From NCBI GenBank assembly GCA_965227905.1, contig OZ245780.1:1984001-2048000 (forward strand): 64,000 bases of DNA, given 5' to 3'. Within the stretch, counting starts at the first letter, position 1. The number at the start of each line of letters is the position of its first letter. Origin of the DNA: CBDDHT01 sp965227905 (lineage in GTDB: Bacteria > Pseudomonadota > Alphaproteobacteria > Rhizobiales > Methyloligellaceae). Below, piece by piece: positions 32,784-41,195 of the stretch. A program made the translations under genes and the position numbers. A model generated the notes under the pieces. It had not been told where the DNA came from. It saw nothing but the letters and a program-made list of their open reading frames with translations, and ran no database searches.

Positions 32784-32821
32784 CGACACCTGCTGAGCGA
32801 CGCGCGGCGGCCCTTGATGCG

Positions 32822-33652
32822 ATGGCAAGATATGCCCTTTCGCAACGGCGGGCCTGCCGGCTGGTCGGTGTCGACCCCAAGACGGTGCGTCGGGCGCGTG
32901 TCCCCGACAACCCACAGATCCGGGCGCGCATGCGTGCGCTGGCGGCTGAGCGGCGCCGGTTCGGCTATCGCCGCATCGGTCTCATGCTGGAACGCGAAGG
33001 GATCAAAATGAACCACAAGAAACTGCGCCGGCTTTACGCCGAGGAGCGGCTTGCCGTACCGCGCCGACGTGGGCGCAAGCGCGCGCGGGGAACCCGGGCG
33101 CCGATCCCGATCCCCATTGGCCCGAGCATGCGCTGGAGCCTGGACTTCCTCTCCGACGTGTTCGGTGCCAGCCGGCGGTTCCGCATCCTGGCAGTGATTG
33201 ACGATTACAGCCGTGAATGCCTTGCGCTGGTAGCGGACACATCGCTATCGGGGGCACGGGTTGCGCGTGAACTTGATGCTTTGATAGCCCGCCGTGGCAA
33301 GCCACGAACGATCGTCAGTGACAATGGCTGCGAGCTGACGTCCCGAGCGATCCTTGAGTGGCAGAACCGGACCGGCGTTGCTTGGCATTACATCGCGCCG
33401 GGCAAACCACAGCAGAATGCCTTCATCGAGAGTTTTAACGGACGGCTTCGTGACGAGTTGCTCAATGAGGAGGTGTTCGACAGTCTCAGGGCCGCCCGCC
33501 GGGCATTATCGCGCTGGCGCACCGATTACAACACCGTCAGACCGCATTCAGCTCTGGGCGGATTGCCACCACTGGCCGTGCTGTATGCACAAGGCTCAGG
33601 ACCCACCAAGGGGAACACCGCCTTCCACTCTCCGACACCGTCGCTCGCCTAA
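32822..33652 (+). CDS. IS3-family transposase OrfB (DDE integrase)
   Basis: A 276-residue catalytic frame with an rve-type integrase core. The DDE residues are Asp in MRWSLDFLSDVF near residue 100, Asp in IVSDNGCELTS near residue 163, and Glu in NAFIESFNGRLRDEL near residue 200. An N-terminal HTH_21 region (YRRIGLMLEREGIKMNHKKL) precedes it. The frame lacks a strong start of its own and is open upstream into OrfA; it is best read as the second half of an OrfAB fusion made by frameshift at 32771. No internal stop or deletion was seen. Confidence 0.93.
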   Translation: MARYALSQRRACRLVGVDPKTVRRARVPDNPQIRARMRALAAERRRFGYRRIGLMLEREGIKMNHKKLRRLYAEERLAVPRRRGRKRARGTRAPIPIPIGPSMRWSLDFLSDVFGASRRFRILAVIDDYSRECLALVADTSLSGARVARELDALIARRGKPRTIVSDNGCELTSRAILEWQNRTGVAWHYIAPGKPQQNAFIESFNGRLRDELLNEEVFDSLRAARRALSRWRTDYNTVRPHSALGGLPPLAVLYAQGSGPTKGNTAFHSPTPSLA

Positions 33653-34198
33653 TGGGCGAACGAGCGACGGTGGCTCCGAGGGGAAGGCTCACACCGCGAC
33701 CATGAAAACAGAAAAGGAAACAGCACTTCACGACAACAGGATGACTAGTTATCTAAACTCTGGACTCTCAAAATAAATGAGGGCGTCTTGGGGCCCAGGT
33801 CAGAATGGCCGCAAACATTACTGTGTGAGCGGTTGGCAATCTCGATGCCTTCCAGACTGAGGCCGCCCCGATACAGCTGATTACCGCTGCCGCCGAGAAG
33901 CTTGCCGTCGCCGAAAAGCACATCTTCGCTGCGCCTCCGATGCGTGTTGATTGAACAAATTTTCCGTGCCGCGTCTCGCAAAGTGCTAGTTCGTCTAGCC
34001 GCTTGCTCACATCAGCTCAATAGCCGAAACACGCTTCAGGGTCACTACGGCGCGATCTATCGTTGCCCTGCAGCATCAGCTTCACAGGTTTTGGCAGCCT
34101 GATCGCTACAACGGTCACAATCAGACTGCTCAAATTCATGTCGGCTAAAATAGTCTGCTAGATATGTATAGCGGACAATGTAAATAGTCAGGGTGTTG

Positions 34199-34924
34199 TT
34201 ACGGCCCGGTGTGAATCCTCGATGTGTTGACGGCGTAGAGCCTCTCTCTTCGCCGCGTTGTGACCGGCCGGTCCGGAAATGCAAGCTGATCCCTGTCGCG
34301 CCAGTCTCGTACATAGTTGATTTCCATGAGACGGCGTACGCCTTTGATCGGTCGTTGATCGAAGCCATGCCAGGTGTCCTTGCCTGGAATGAAGATGACC
34401 GCCGAGTTGAATTCAGCCGATGACCGTCCGACCCACTTGCGGTCGGCGTCATAGATATCTGTGCCCCAACCCTCCGCTTCCGGTCCGGTGCACAGATAGA
34501 TCACCATCGAGAAAAGTTTTTCGGGAATATCTCTGTGAGGCTCGAGCCAGGCGCCGTCGGTATCCTGGATGTATTCGATGCGCAGAAAACGCCCATCTGC
34601 CTTGATTTCAACCGTCTCTTCCAGCTGCAGAGCGACTTCCGGTCGTTGCAGGGCCTCGCAGAGGACCGAGCAGGCCGGGAACTGCTCCCGCGTCGTGGGT
34701 GTGAAGAACGCTCGGCTCCGATTGTACGTGTCGCGCGTGCCGTCGGTGTCGCCAAGAACCGGCGGGGCGATCGGCAGGGTGAGAATGCCTGTGCACATAT
34801 CCTCGGGCAGCACGTCATTCAGTTTCCAATGCAGGTAGGGCGTCTCGGTACGGTTTGCGATACGCAGCGCGGCGCAAAAATGCTCCGCGACGATCGCGGC
34901 TTCTGGAAGTCTTGGATAGGTCAT
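34199..34924 (-). CDS. Fe(II)/2-oxoglutarate-dependent oxygenase-like protein
   Basis: A 241-residue protein with the double-stranded beta-helix iron site: His130 and Asp132 in WLEPHRDIPEKLFSM, distal His186 in DTWHGFDQRP, and a 2-oxoglutarate-binding Arg at about 197-198 (KGVRRLMEINYV). Such enzymes hydroxylate or desaturate using O2 and 2-oxoglutarate. The N-terminal ~100 residues match no known module by eye. It follows a second oxygenase gene on the same strand after 93 bases, and both lie in the stretch diverging from the acpXL lipid cluster. Substrate unknown; a lipid or glycan is possible. Confidence 0.8.
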   Translation of the reverse strand: MTYPRLPEAAIVAEHFCAALRIANRTETPYLHWKLNDVLPEDMCTGILTLPIAPPVLGDTDGTRDTYNRSRAFFTPTTREQFPACSVLCEALQRPEVALQLEETVEIKADGRFLRIEYIQDTDGAWLEPHRDIPEKLFSMVIYLCTGPEAEGWGTDIYDADRKWVGRSSAEFNSAVIFIPGKDTWHGFDQRPIKGVRRLMEINYVRDWRDRDQLAFPDRPVTTRRRERLYAVNTSRIHTGP

Positions 34925-35017
34925 GGTTGTTCTCCTGGGCGTCGGCAGGGCGATGATCCGCCCGCCGCGCTCCTGTGCAATGAGGGTTCCGCTGTCGCTA
35001 GGAAAGGTGCAGCTTTC

Positions 35018-35698
35018 TCAGAACAAGCGGCGCGGAGCCCATTGCAGGACTTTTCGTGAAATTGCGTTGGATTTAGCCAGCCCGCTGACGCTATGGCGCC
35101 ACCTTTCGCGCCACGCGTACCAGTCGGAATCCACATAACAGAGCTGAAGACTCATGCGTTTGCCCTTCTGTGGAAGGAATCCGTGAAATGAATGATCGCA
35201 GACGCGGAACATCACCATCTTGCCGTACTCGGGTGGAAACTCGAATGCGCAATCTTCACGGCTGTTGCTTGCCAGGATTCTGAATTGACCGCGTTCGTAC
35301 GGCCACTCATGGCTGAAACCGAGGATCACGGTTGCGATCTTGTGCTTTGAATCGGGATGCGAATAACCTTCGTTATAGGCGCCGGTCGTGTTGCCCATCA
35401 TGACAATCGATGCAGGACAGCCGTCGAGATCGATTTCGAGCTTCGTTTCGACCAGGCGCCGGAAACGGTTGCTGTAGAGTTCCCGGAGAACCGTATCGAA
35501 ACTGGGGCCGTAATCGAGTTGCCGCATGGCATAGCTTCCGCGATAGGGAATCTCAGGTGCGTCGGCCAGAACCTCTTCTCTTCGTGCCGGCCTCATCGCC
35601 TGGTCGACATAGGCGAAGTCATAGGGTGTGCGGCGCAACTCCGAAGCGAGAATCGCCTGCTCGTCGATAATTGCAAATGGAGGGTCTATCTGTGCCAT
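35018..35698 (-). CDS. Second Fe(II)/2-oxoglutarate oxygenase-like protein
   Basis: A 226-residue protein whose iron ligands can be read as His114 and Asp116 in GYSHPDSKHKIATVILGF and His172 in CDHSFHGFLPQ, with Arg181 in GKRMSLQLCYV as the 2-oxoglutarate anchor. It resembles the prolyl-4-hydroxylase-like group in the order of its motifs but is not similar to its neighbour (34199-34924) outside the metal site. The gene sits 31 bases after the Rid-like gene on the same strand, so the three likely form an operon transcribed away from acpXL. Confidence 0.78.
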   Translation of the reverse strand: MAQIDPPFAIIDEQAILASELRRTPYDFAYVDQAMRPARREEVLADAPEIPYRGSYAMRQLDYGPSFDTVLRELYSNRFRRLVETKLEIDLDGCPASIVMMGNTTGAYNEGYSHPDSKHKIATVILGFSHEWPYERGQFRILASNSREDCAFEFPPEYGKMVMFRVCDHSFHGFLPQKGKRMSLQLCYVDSDWYAWRERWRHSVSGLAKSNAISRKVLQWAPRRLF

Positions 35699-35729
35699 CC
35701 TGTCCGTCCTCTCCTCTGGGGTTTTCCGC

Positions 35730-36890
35730 CTAGAAACTGGGTAGATTGGGGGCTTCGTTTCGGTTTATGCCGACGCCCTCGATTTCGACGAGCCATTCCG
35801 GACGGCAGACGGCGCCTTCCACGATAAAAACGGGCAAATCCGGAAATTCAGTGCTGAGATGTTTTTCGACTGCGGCATAGTCTGCGGGGTCGCGCAGATA
35901 GACGATCAGGTACTTCATGTCTCCGAGACCGGCATCGCCCGAGAGCAGCAAAGCGTCGATATTCTCGAGTGTGCGATCGAGTTGCCGCATGACGTCGCCG
36001 CGGTGAACGACTTCGCCATCGCGGTCGATGCTTGCCGTACCCGAAATAAAATAGTGGGACCGGTCCGCATAGGCGACACGTGTGCCGCGCTCGAAGGTGA
36101 CGTTGTAGTCCTTCGTCAGACACAGGCGATCGAAATCGTTGAGATAGGAGATCTGTTCTTGCTTCAGCCCGGGAACCGAATAAGCGTCCATGGCGACAAG
36201 GTCGTGCTGGTGTGCACATGCCCCCTCGATACCCGTGCTTGCGATGTAGTGTGTGTCTCCGGTCAGGCCATGATTGGCAAACAGTTCCCGGCGGCTGTCG
36301 ACCATGTCCTGGTAGAACACATCGACGTCTTTCACATAGATCCAGGTGCGCACGCAGTTGCCGCGAAGTGTGCCGTTCTGTTGCTTGAGGGTACCGATGA
36401 GATCGTCGAAGACCTGTCGCGTTTGGTCTGCGGCCGAGTGGGTGCCATGATCGTCACTGGCGCAAAGGCGCGTGCTCCAGAGGTGCTGCTGTTTGTTCTT
36501 CTCGACCAGGACATGCCGTTTGGACAGGCGCTGCTTTCGCACTGGAGAATCACTTTCAAGGTGATAGGCAAGCATCGAAATTTTTGAACCGGATAGTGGC
36601 GGTTGCTGCACGATCGAGACGGCCACCGGGTTCTCCGGCGTATCGCTTGCAAGGCGTGTTTTTGTGAGAAATTCGGCCTGATTCATGACGTCGCTGACGA
36701 ACAGTCGCCGGAAGACAGCCGTGTCCGGTTCAAGGTCTAAAGAGCCCATTTTCTCCTTGTACCGCTGACCGATATCGGCAACCTGCTCCTCAAAGCTTTC
36801 TCCCGGCGAAGCCGTTATGCCGATGAAGTGTTCCGTGTCGCCCATCGGCTCCGAGAAGCTGCTGTGGGTTGTTCCGCTCGTTTCAGCCAT
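35730..36890 (-). CDS. Two-domain Rid/YjgF-like protein (chorismatase-like architecture)
   Basis: The 386-residue protein contains two YjgF/Rid-type alpha-beta segments. The first (about 160-200) includes NCVRTWIYVKDVDVFYQDMV; the second (285-380) includes SHYFISGTASIDRDGEVVHR, MRQLDRTLENIDALL and DMKYLIVYLRDPADYAAVE, ending in VCRPEWLVEIEGVGI. Tandem Rid-like domains also form the FkbO/Hyg5/XanB2 chorismatases, which are of similar length, so chorismate hydrolysis is one possibility; a plain deaminase role is another. The residues specific to either group could not be checked. It is first in a minus-strand group with two oxygenases, divergent from acpXL (199-base gap). Confidence 0.65.
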   Translation of the reverse strand: MAETSGTTHSSFSEPMGDTEHFIGITASPGESFEEQVADIGQRYKEKMGSLDLEPDTAVFRRLFVSDVMNQAEFLTKTRLASDTPENPVAVSIVQQPPLSGSKISMLAYHLESDSPVRKQRLSKRHVLVEKNKQQHLWSTRLCASDDHGTHSAADQTRQVFDDLIGTLKQQNGTLRGNCVRTWIYVKDVDVFYQDMVDSRRELFANHGLTGDTHYIASTGIEGACAHQHDLVAMDAYSVPGLKQEQISYLNDFDRLCLTKDYNVTFERGTRVAYADRSHYFISGTASIDRDGEVVHRGDVMRQLDRTLENIDALLLSGDAGLGDMKYLIVYLRDPADYAAVEKHLSTEFPDLPVFIVEGAVCRPEWLVEIEGVGINRNEAPNLPSF

Positions 36891-37089
36891 GTCGGGTTTT
36901 CTCCTGATTCGTCCCTCCGGCCGTCTGGCCTGTGTCGACTTACCTAGCTTGAGTTGAATCTATTTTGATGATCTCGATCACATTTCTCGAAACTGGAGAT
37001 GGCATTGTCCGATCGCCATCGCTGCTTCGCACCGAATCGCAGGCAGAGCGATTGGCCATGAGGGAAACCGACGAAAGGGAACAAGCCCG
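36891..37089. promoter_or_regulatory. Divergent promoter region of the Rid-like gene and acpXL
   Basis: This 199-base gap must hold promoters for both the oxygenase group and the acpXL operon. The segment around 36945-36990 is AT-rich (TTGAGTTGAATCTATTTTGA). AAGGGA precedes the acpXL ATG at a usable distance. No repeat or hairpin stands out. Confidence 0.4.
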
Positions 37090-37395
37090 ATGCCATCGAC
37101 GTTCGACACGATCGCGGAAATAATCTCGGACATCAGCGAAATACCGGTCGAGGAAATCAGCGAGAAAAGTCACGCAATCACGGATCTGCAGATCGATAGC
37201 CTCGATTTTCTCGACATCGTTTTTGCGATCGACAAGAAATTCGGCATCAAGGTGCCATTGGAAGCCTGGACGCAGGACATCAATGAAAATCAAACCCCGT
37301 CGGAAGATTACTTCGTCATGGGGAATCTGTGTGCGCGAATCGAAGAGCTGATAACGGCCAAAGCGGACGCGGATCCCGCGACTGCTGCCGCTTAA
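37090..37395 (+). CDS. acpXL: Specialised acyl carrier protein AcpXL
   Basis: A 101-residue acyl carrier protein. Ser37 in the DSLDF motif (LQIDSLDFLDIVFAIDKKFG) carries the phosphopantetheine arm. The segment IVFAIDKKFGIKVPLEAWTQ and the following DINEN are characteristic of AcpXL, the carrier that builds and delivers the C28 (omega-1)-hydroxy fatty acid of lipid A in Rhizobiales, and are not found in ordinary AcpP. It leads a seven-gene plus-strand operon whose order (acpXL-fabZXL-fabF2XL-fabF1XL-fabG-adh2XL-lpxXL) matches Rhizobium. The tail from residue 92 is Ala/Asp-rich and longer than usual. Confidence 0.95.
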   Translation: MPSTFDTIAEIISDISEIPVEEISEKSHAITDLQIDSLDFLDIVFAIDKKFGIKVPLEAWTQDINENQTPSEDYFVMGNLCARIEELITAKADADPATAAA

Positions 37396-37413
37396 GGCCC
37401 GGAGCTTCACAAC

Positions 37414-37878
37414 GTGCGCCTAGAATATTTTCAGATGATCGACGAGGTCGTCGCGGTCAATACCGTGGAGGCCAGCATTGTGGCGCGGTCTCGGGTCCCA
37501 GCTGAGAGCCCGGTCTTCGAGGGGCATTTCCCAGGCTATCCATTGACGCCCGGAGTCTTGCTTATTGAGACCATGGCACAGGCGTCTGGATTTCTGATCC
37601 TGGCTCTCAACCAATTCAGTCAGATGCCGCTTCTGGCCAGCGTCAAGCAAGCCAAGTTGCGTGCACCAGTGACACCGCTTGCGGAACTCACCATTCGTTC
37701 GACGATGGAGCATGACGGCTCCGGGTTTGCCGTGACGAAGGCCGAGATCCATGAGGATGGTGCTTTGGCATGCAATGCCGAACTGACGTTGAAACTGATT
37801 CCGTTCCCTGCACCGGAAATGCGCGAGCACTTGCTGACAACAGTCGAGCTCGCCGGGCTCATGGCATTGGAGACTTGA
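37414..37878 (+). CDS. fabZXL: 3-hydroxyacyl-ACP dehydratase FabZ-like, VLCFA pathway
   Basis: A 154-residue hot-dog dehydratase. GHFPGYPLTPGVLLIETMAQ at residues 37-56 contains the FabZ catalytic His38 and Glu52. It removes water from 3-hydroxyacyl-AcpXL during elongation. The start is GTG at 37414 with GGAG 9 bases upstream, 18 bases after the acpXL stop. Its stop lies one base before the fabF2XL ATG, so translation is coupled. Confidence 0.92.
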   Translation: MRLEYFQMIDEVVAVNTVEASIVARSRVPAESPVFEGHFPGYPLTPGVLLIETMAQASGFLILALNQFSQMPLLASVKQAKLRAPVTPLAELTIRSTMEHDGSGFAVTKAEIHEDGALACNAELTLKLIPFPAPEMREHLLTTVELAGLMALET

Positions 37879-37879
37879 T

Positions 37880-39097
37880 ATGACAGACATGGATGAGGAG
37901 GTCTGGATTACCGGGTTAGGCCTTGTCAGTTCTCTGGGTGAGGGGGTGGAGGAGCATTGGCAAAAGCTGCAAAACGGCATTGCTCAAGAACCTGTGGTCG
38001 ATAACACCATCTGTGCACCTTATCCCGTTCATCCGCTGGCCGAGATCGACTTCTCGAAACAGATCCCTAAGCGCGGTGATCTGCGCCAGATGGGACAGTG
38101 GCAGCGCCTTGGAGTCTATGCCGCGGGGCTTGCGCTTTCGGATGCGGGGATCGCGGGTGAGCCGTCATTTCTGAATGAAACGGACATGATCGTCGCGGCA
38201 AATGGCGGCGAGCGGGATGCAGACGCCGATTGCACGATCCTCACAGAAATGGATAGCCGCAACGATCCGGACACCCATCTGAACGCTGCGTTGCAGGCGC
38301 ATTTGCGTCCAACTCTGTTTCTTGCGCAGCTCCCTAACCTGATGGCGGGGAATATCTCTATCGTCCACAAGGTCTGCGGATCGTCCCGGACTTTTATGGG
38401 CGAGGAAATGGCCGGTGTTTCGGCGGCTCAGGTTGCCGTTCGCAAAATCCGAAGCAAGCAATCGCAGCTTTGCCTTGTCGGTGGTGCCTACAATGCCGAG
38501 CGCGAGGATATGCAGCTCTTCTTCGAACTCGGCCACTATCTTTGGCCGGACGAATTTCAGCCCCTTTGGGATCGTGAAAAGAAGGGTGGCGGAATCATAA
38601 CCGGCAGCGTCGGCGCGTTTCTTGTTCTGGAGGCCAAACAGCATGCTCTGGCCCGTGGTGTTCGCGCCCATGCGCGCGTCCACGATGTTCTCGTAGACAG
38701 ATGCAGGCGAGCGCCCGGAGGTGCTGGCGACAATGCAATGAAACAGTTGCAGAGCCTGCAGGACCGAATTGAACCCGGTCCCTTGGCGGTCGTGAGTGGT
38801 GCGTCTGGTGCTGAGCCGATTACCAGCGAGGAGCATCAGTACCTGAAAGCGCTGTCGGACCAGGGGATTGAGGTTGCGGCGCGATCTGTCGGTTCACGAC
38901 TCGGTCATGGCGTTGAGGCGCAGTTTCCGATGAGCCTGGCCATTGCGGCATTGTCAGCGTCGAAAAAACAGCTCTTGAAACCTTCCTGCAATCGCGCATT
39001 CGAGGCGCCTTTCGAGGGCGTTCCAGATCGTATTCTTGTCACCGGTTGGGGGCATTGGCGCGGCGAGGGAATGGCTTTGATCGAGACCGTGCATTAG
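37880..39097 (+). CDS. fabF2XL: Beta-ketoacyl-ACP synthase-like protein FabF2XL with degenerate active site
   Basis: A 405-residue thiolase-fold protein of the KS II type. Cys166 in HKVCGSSRTFMGEEM occupies the catalytic position. The first catalytic His is lost: the HGTGTP equivalent reads SGASGAEP (306-313), with Ala308 in place of His. The Lys is also lost (Gly338), while His343 in SRLGHGVE is kept. It therefore probably cannot do a full condensation alone and resembles a chain-length-factor partner, pairing with FabF1XL next to it, as KSalpha/KSbeta in type II polyketide systems. This role is inference; position in the operon matches fabF2XL of Rhizobium. Confidence 0.9.
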   Translation: MTDMDEEVWITGLGLVSSLGEGVEEHWQKLQNGIAQEPVVDNTICAPYPVHPLAEIDFSKQIPKRGDLRQMGQWQRLGVYAAGLALSDAGIAGEPSFLNETDMIVAANGGERDADADCTILTEMDSRNDPDTHLNAALQAHLRPTLFLAQLPNLMAGNISIVHKVCGSSRTFMGEEMAGVSAAQVAVRKIRSKQSQLCLVGGAYNAEREDMQLFFELGHYLWPDEFQPLWDREKKGGGIITGSVGAFLVLEAKQHALARGVRAHARVHDVLVDRCRRAPGGAGDNAMKQLQSLQDRIEPGPLAVVSGASGAEPITSEEHQYLKALSDQGIEVAARSVGSRLGHGVEAQFPMSLAIAALSASKKQLLKPSCNRAFEAPFEGVPDRILVTGWGHWRGEGMALIETVH

Positions 39098-39125
39098 GTG
39101 CAGGCGAAGAAGGAGGGCATCGCCC

Positions 39126-40409
39126 ATGGCAGGGCCAATGCGAGACAAGAAGGGCCGCCCCATTGTGGTCGTTACGGGGATCGGGATCGTAACGTCGCTG
39201 GGGCAGGGGAAAGACGACAACTGGGAAGCGCTCACGGCCGGCCGCTCCGGTATCCGCGCGATCAGCCGTTTCCCGACCGACGGTCTGAGCACGAAGATTG
39301 CCGGTGCGATCGACGACCTCGGGCCAGACCATGCGAGCGCTCCGAAGCTCGCCAAATGTCTCGCTTCAGCATCCATCACCGAAGCCATTTCGCAGGCCAA
39401 AATCGGATCGAGAACATCCTTCCCGGGACCGCTCTTTTTGGCGACACCGCCTGTCGAGATGGACTGGACGTCGCGTCGTCAACTACATCAGCAGACCCGA
39501 AATGGTGCCGGGGTCGCATATGCCGACCTCATTCGGACAGCCCAACGCGGCGCCTACCACGACATGCACGCTTTGTTCAGTTTCGGAAGTGTGGGTGACT
39601 ATCTGGCCGACAGGTTCGGAACCCAGGGCCAACCCATTTCTCTCTCGACGGCATGTGCGTCCGGCGCGACCGCAATCCAGCTGGGCGTAGAGGCTATCAG
39701 GCGTGGCGAAACCGATGCGGCGCTTTGCGTTGGAACGGACGGGTCGATCAATGCCGAATCGCTCGTCCGCTTTTCGCTCCTGTCTGCACTCTCGACACGG
39801 AACGAGCCGCCTGAACAGGCAGCGAGACCATTTTCCGGTGACCGCGATGGATTCGTCATGGCGGAGGCATCGGCCACACTGGTGCTCGAATCTCTGGAGA
39901 ACGCCAAGGCCCGCGGCGCCAAGATCCTGGGCGTGCTGCAAGGGTGCGGCGAGCGCGCGGACGACTTTCATCGCACGCGCTGGAAGCCGGACGGGACGCC
40001 GATCATCGGCGCGATCCGAAATGCGCTCGACGATGCGGGCATTACGCCCTGCGAGATCGACTACATCAACGCCCATGGCACAGGGACACCGGAAAACGAC
40101 AAGATGGAATATCTGTCCCTTGCGTCCGTGTTCGGTGAAAAGCTGGGGCAGACGGCTATCAGCTCCAATAAATCCATGGTCGGCCACACGCTAACGGCTG
40201 CGGGTGCTGTCGAGGCGGCGTTTTCGCTTCTCACGATCGGTGCCGGAACAATCCCGCCCACCATCAATCACACAAACCCCGATCCTGAATTGCCGCTCGA
40301 CGTGGTGCCCAACAAGAGCAGGGAATCCAACGTAGGTCTGGTCTTGTCGAATTCGTTCGGATTCGGTGGCCAGAATGTGTGTCTGGTCCTTGCAGCCGAG
40401 CCAGGTTGA
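39126..40409 (+). CDS. fabF1XL: Beta-ketoacyl-ACP synthase FabF1XL
   Basis: A 427-residue KS II condensing enzyme with the whole triad: Cys177 in LSTACASGATAIQLG, His317 in NAHGTGTPENDK and His354 in NKSMVGHTLTAAG, with Lys349 in the same segment. It elongates acyl-AcpXL with malonyl units. GVTGIGIVTSLGQ-like start (VVTGIGIVTSLGQGKD) is normal. It follows fabF2XL after 28 bases. Together they should act as the elongating pair for the very-long-chain fatty acid. Confidence 0.94.
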   Translation: MAGPMRDKKGRPIVVVTGIGIVTSLGQGKDDNWEALTAGRSGIRAISRFPTDGLSTKIAGAIDDLGPDHASAPKLAKCLASASITEAISQAKIGSRTSFPGPLFLATPPVEMDWTSRRQLHQQTRNGAGVAYADLIRTAQRGAYHDMHALFSFGSVGDYLADRFGTQGQPISLSTACASGATAIQLGVEAIRRGETDAALCVGTDGSINAESLVRFSLLSALSTRNEPPEQAARPFSGDRDGFVMAEASATLVLESLENAKARGAKILGVLQGCGERADDFHRTRWKPDGTPIIGAIRNALDDAGITPCEIDYINAHGTGTPENDKMEYLSLASVFGEKLGQTAISSNKSMVGHTLTAAGAVEAAFSLLTIGAGTIPPTINHTNPDPELPLDVVPNKSRESNVGLVLSNSFGFGGQNVCLVLAAEPG

Positions 40410-40421
40410 AGGCCTGTAAAG

Positions 40422-41195
40422 ATGCGAACAGGGGATATCGATCGGCCCATGCAGGTGATCGTAACCGGCGGAAGTCGGGGGATTGGCCGGGAGATCGTCC
40501 GTACGCTCGCCGACGATGGTTTCGACGTCCATTTCACCTATCGCGACTCGAAGGATCGCTCGGATGCGCTTCTTGCTGAATTGCGGGAAAGCTGGCCGGA
40601 GCAGAGTTTTGAGGCAAGCCGGATTGACCTCGTCAATCAGAGAGACGTCGAGGCACTCACCGAACATTTGTCCGAGTCCGACACGCTCTACGGTCTTATC
40701 CACAATGCCGGACAGTCGTGCGATTGCCTCGCAGCGATGGTCGACCGGGATCGCGCGGAGGAGACCATGCAAGTCAATTTCTGGTCCCTGACGCGCATGG
40801 TCGCCGGTGCTGCTCGACCGATGATGCGCGCCCGGGCCGGACGGATTATCGGAATCGGCTCGATGGCGGCTCTGCACGCAATGCCGGGCAATGGGATTTA
40901 TGCCGCCACGAAAGGCGCGATGCTGAGTTACCTGCGCACGGTCGCAGTGGAGCTGGCGCGCAAAGGCATAACGTCGAACTACATTGCGCCGGGCTTTGTG
41001 GATACGGACATGCTGGCCTCTTATGCCGGCCGTCGCGAACAGATCGAGAGCCGGATTCCCTCTGGCCGGTTTGCTGCCACAACCGAGATTGCTGCGCTGG
41101 TTGGGTTTTTGATGTCTCCGGCAGCGCAGCACATCAACGGGAGCGTCCTTCCCATCGACGGCGCCATGACCGCAGGAGTTACGCTCAATGTCTGA
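40422..41195 (+). CDS. 3-oxoacyl-ACP reductase FabG-like (SDR)
   Basis: A 257-residue SDR with VTGGSRGIGREI near residue 14, HNAGQS near residue 90, the catalytic GIYAATKGAML near residue 157 and APGFVDTDML near residue 188. It fits the ketoreductase step of VLCFA elongation, and in Rhizobiales a fabG-like gene sits in this position. The ATG at 40422 follows GAAGG; an internal ATG at 40449 is an alternative. The stop overlaps the adh2XL start by 8 bases. Confidence 0.9.
   Translation: MRTGDIDRPMQVIVTGGSRGIGREIVRTLADDGFDVHFTYRDSKDRSDALLAELRESWPEQSFEASRIDLVNQRDVEALTEHLSESDTLYGLIHNAGQSCDCLAAMVDRDRAEETMQVNFWSLTRMVAGAARPMMRARAGRIIGIGSMAALHAMPGNGIYAATKGAMLSYLRTVAVELARKGITSNYIAPGFVDTDMLASYAGRREQIESRIPSGRFAATTEIAALVGFLMSPAAQHINGSVLPIDGAMTAGVTLNV

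Larger units (their letters stand above)
32458..33802 (+). mobile_element. IS3-family insertion sequence, IS407-like, complete (1345 bp)
   Basis: The ends are imperfect inverted repeats: the left reads TGACCTGAGCCCCGTTTGGT from 32458 and the right, on the minus strand, reads TGACCTGGGCCCCAAGACGC from 33802, with CCCTCA continuing in both. The flanks show the 4-base duplication GAAT (32454-32457 and 33803-33806), the size typical of IS407-group members. Two overlapping frames encode the transposase. Both ends and the DDE residues are intact, so the element may be active. Confidence 0.93.
31912..33923 (-). pseudogene. DUF6629-like membrane protein gene split by an insertion sequence
   Basis: The gene starts at ATG 33923 with MCFSATASFSAAAV, the hallmark N-terminus of DUF6629, and runs to 33803, where the IS begins. 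Its remainder continues from 32457 to the stop at 31912 (IPLMFAAQQSIEGFLWLE and six or so hydrophobic segments). Removing the IS and one copy of the 4-base GAAT target duplication gives a 663-base frame (220 residues) reading VMFAAIPLMFAAQQSIEGF across the junction. The protein would be a small inner-membrane protein of unknown function. The two pieces are separated by 1345 bases, so only a truncated N-terminal product can be made. The intact remainder suggests a recent insertion. Confidence 0.9.

Noticed and set aside
35730..36890. Firm chorismatase (FkbO/Hyg5) assignment
   Set aside because: Only tandem Rid-like domains and similar length could be seen; the residues specific to chorismatases were not identifiable by eye.
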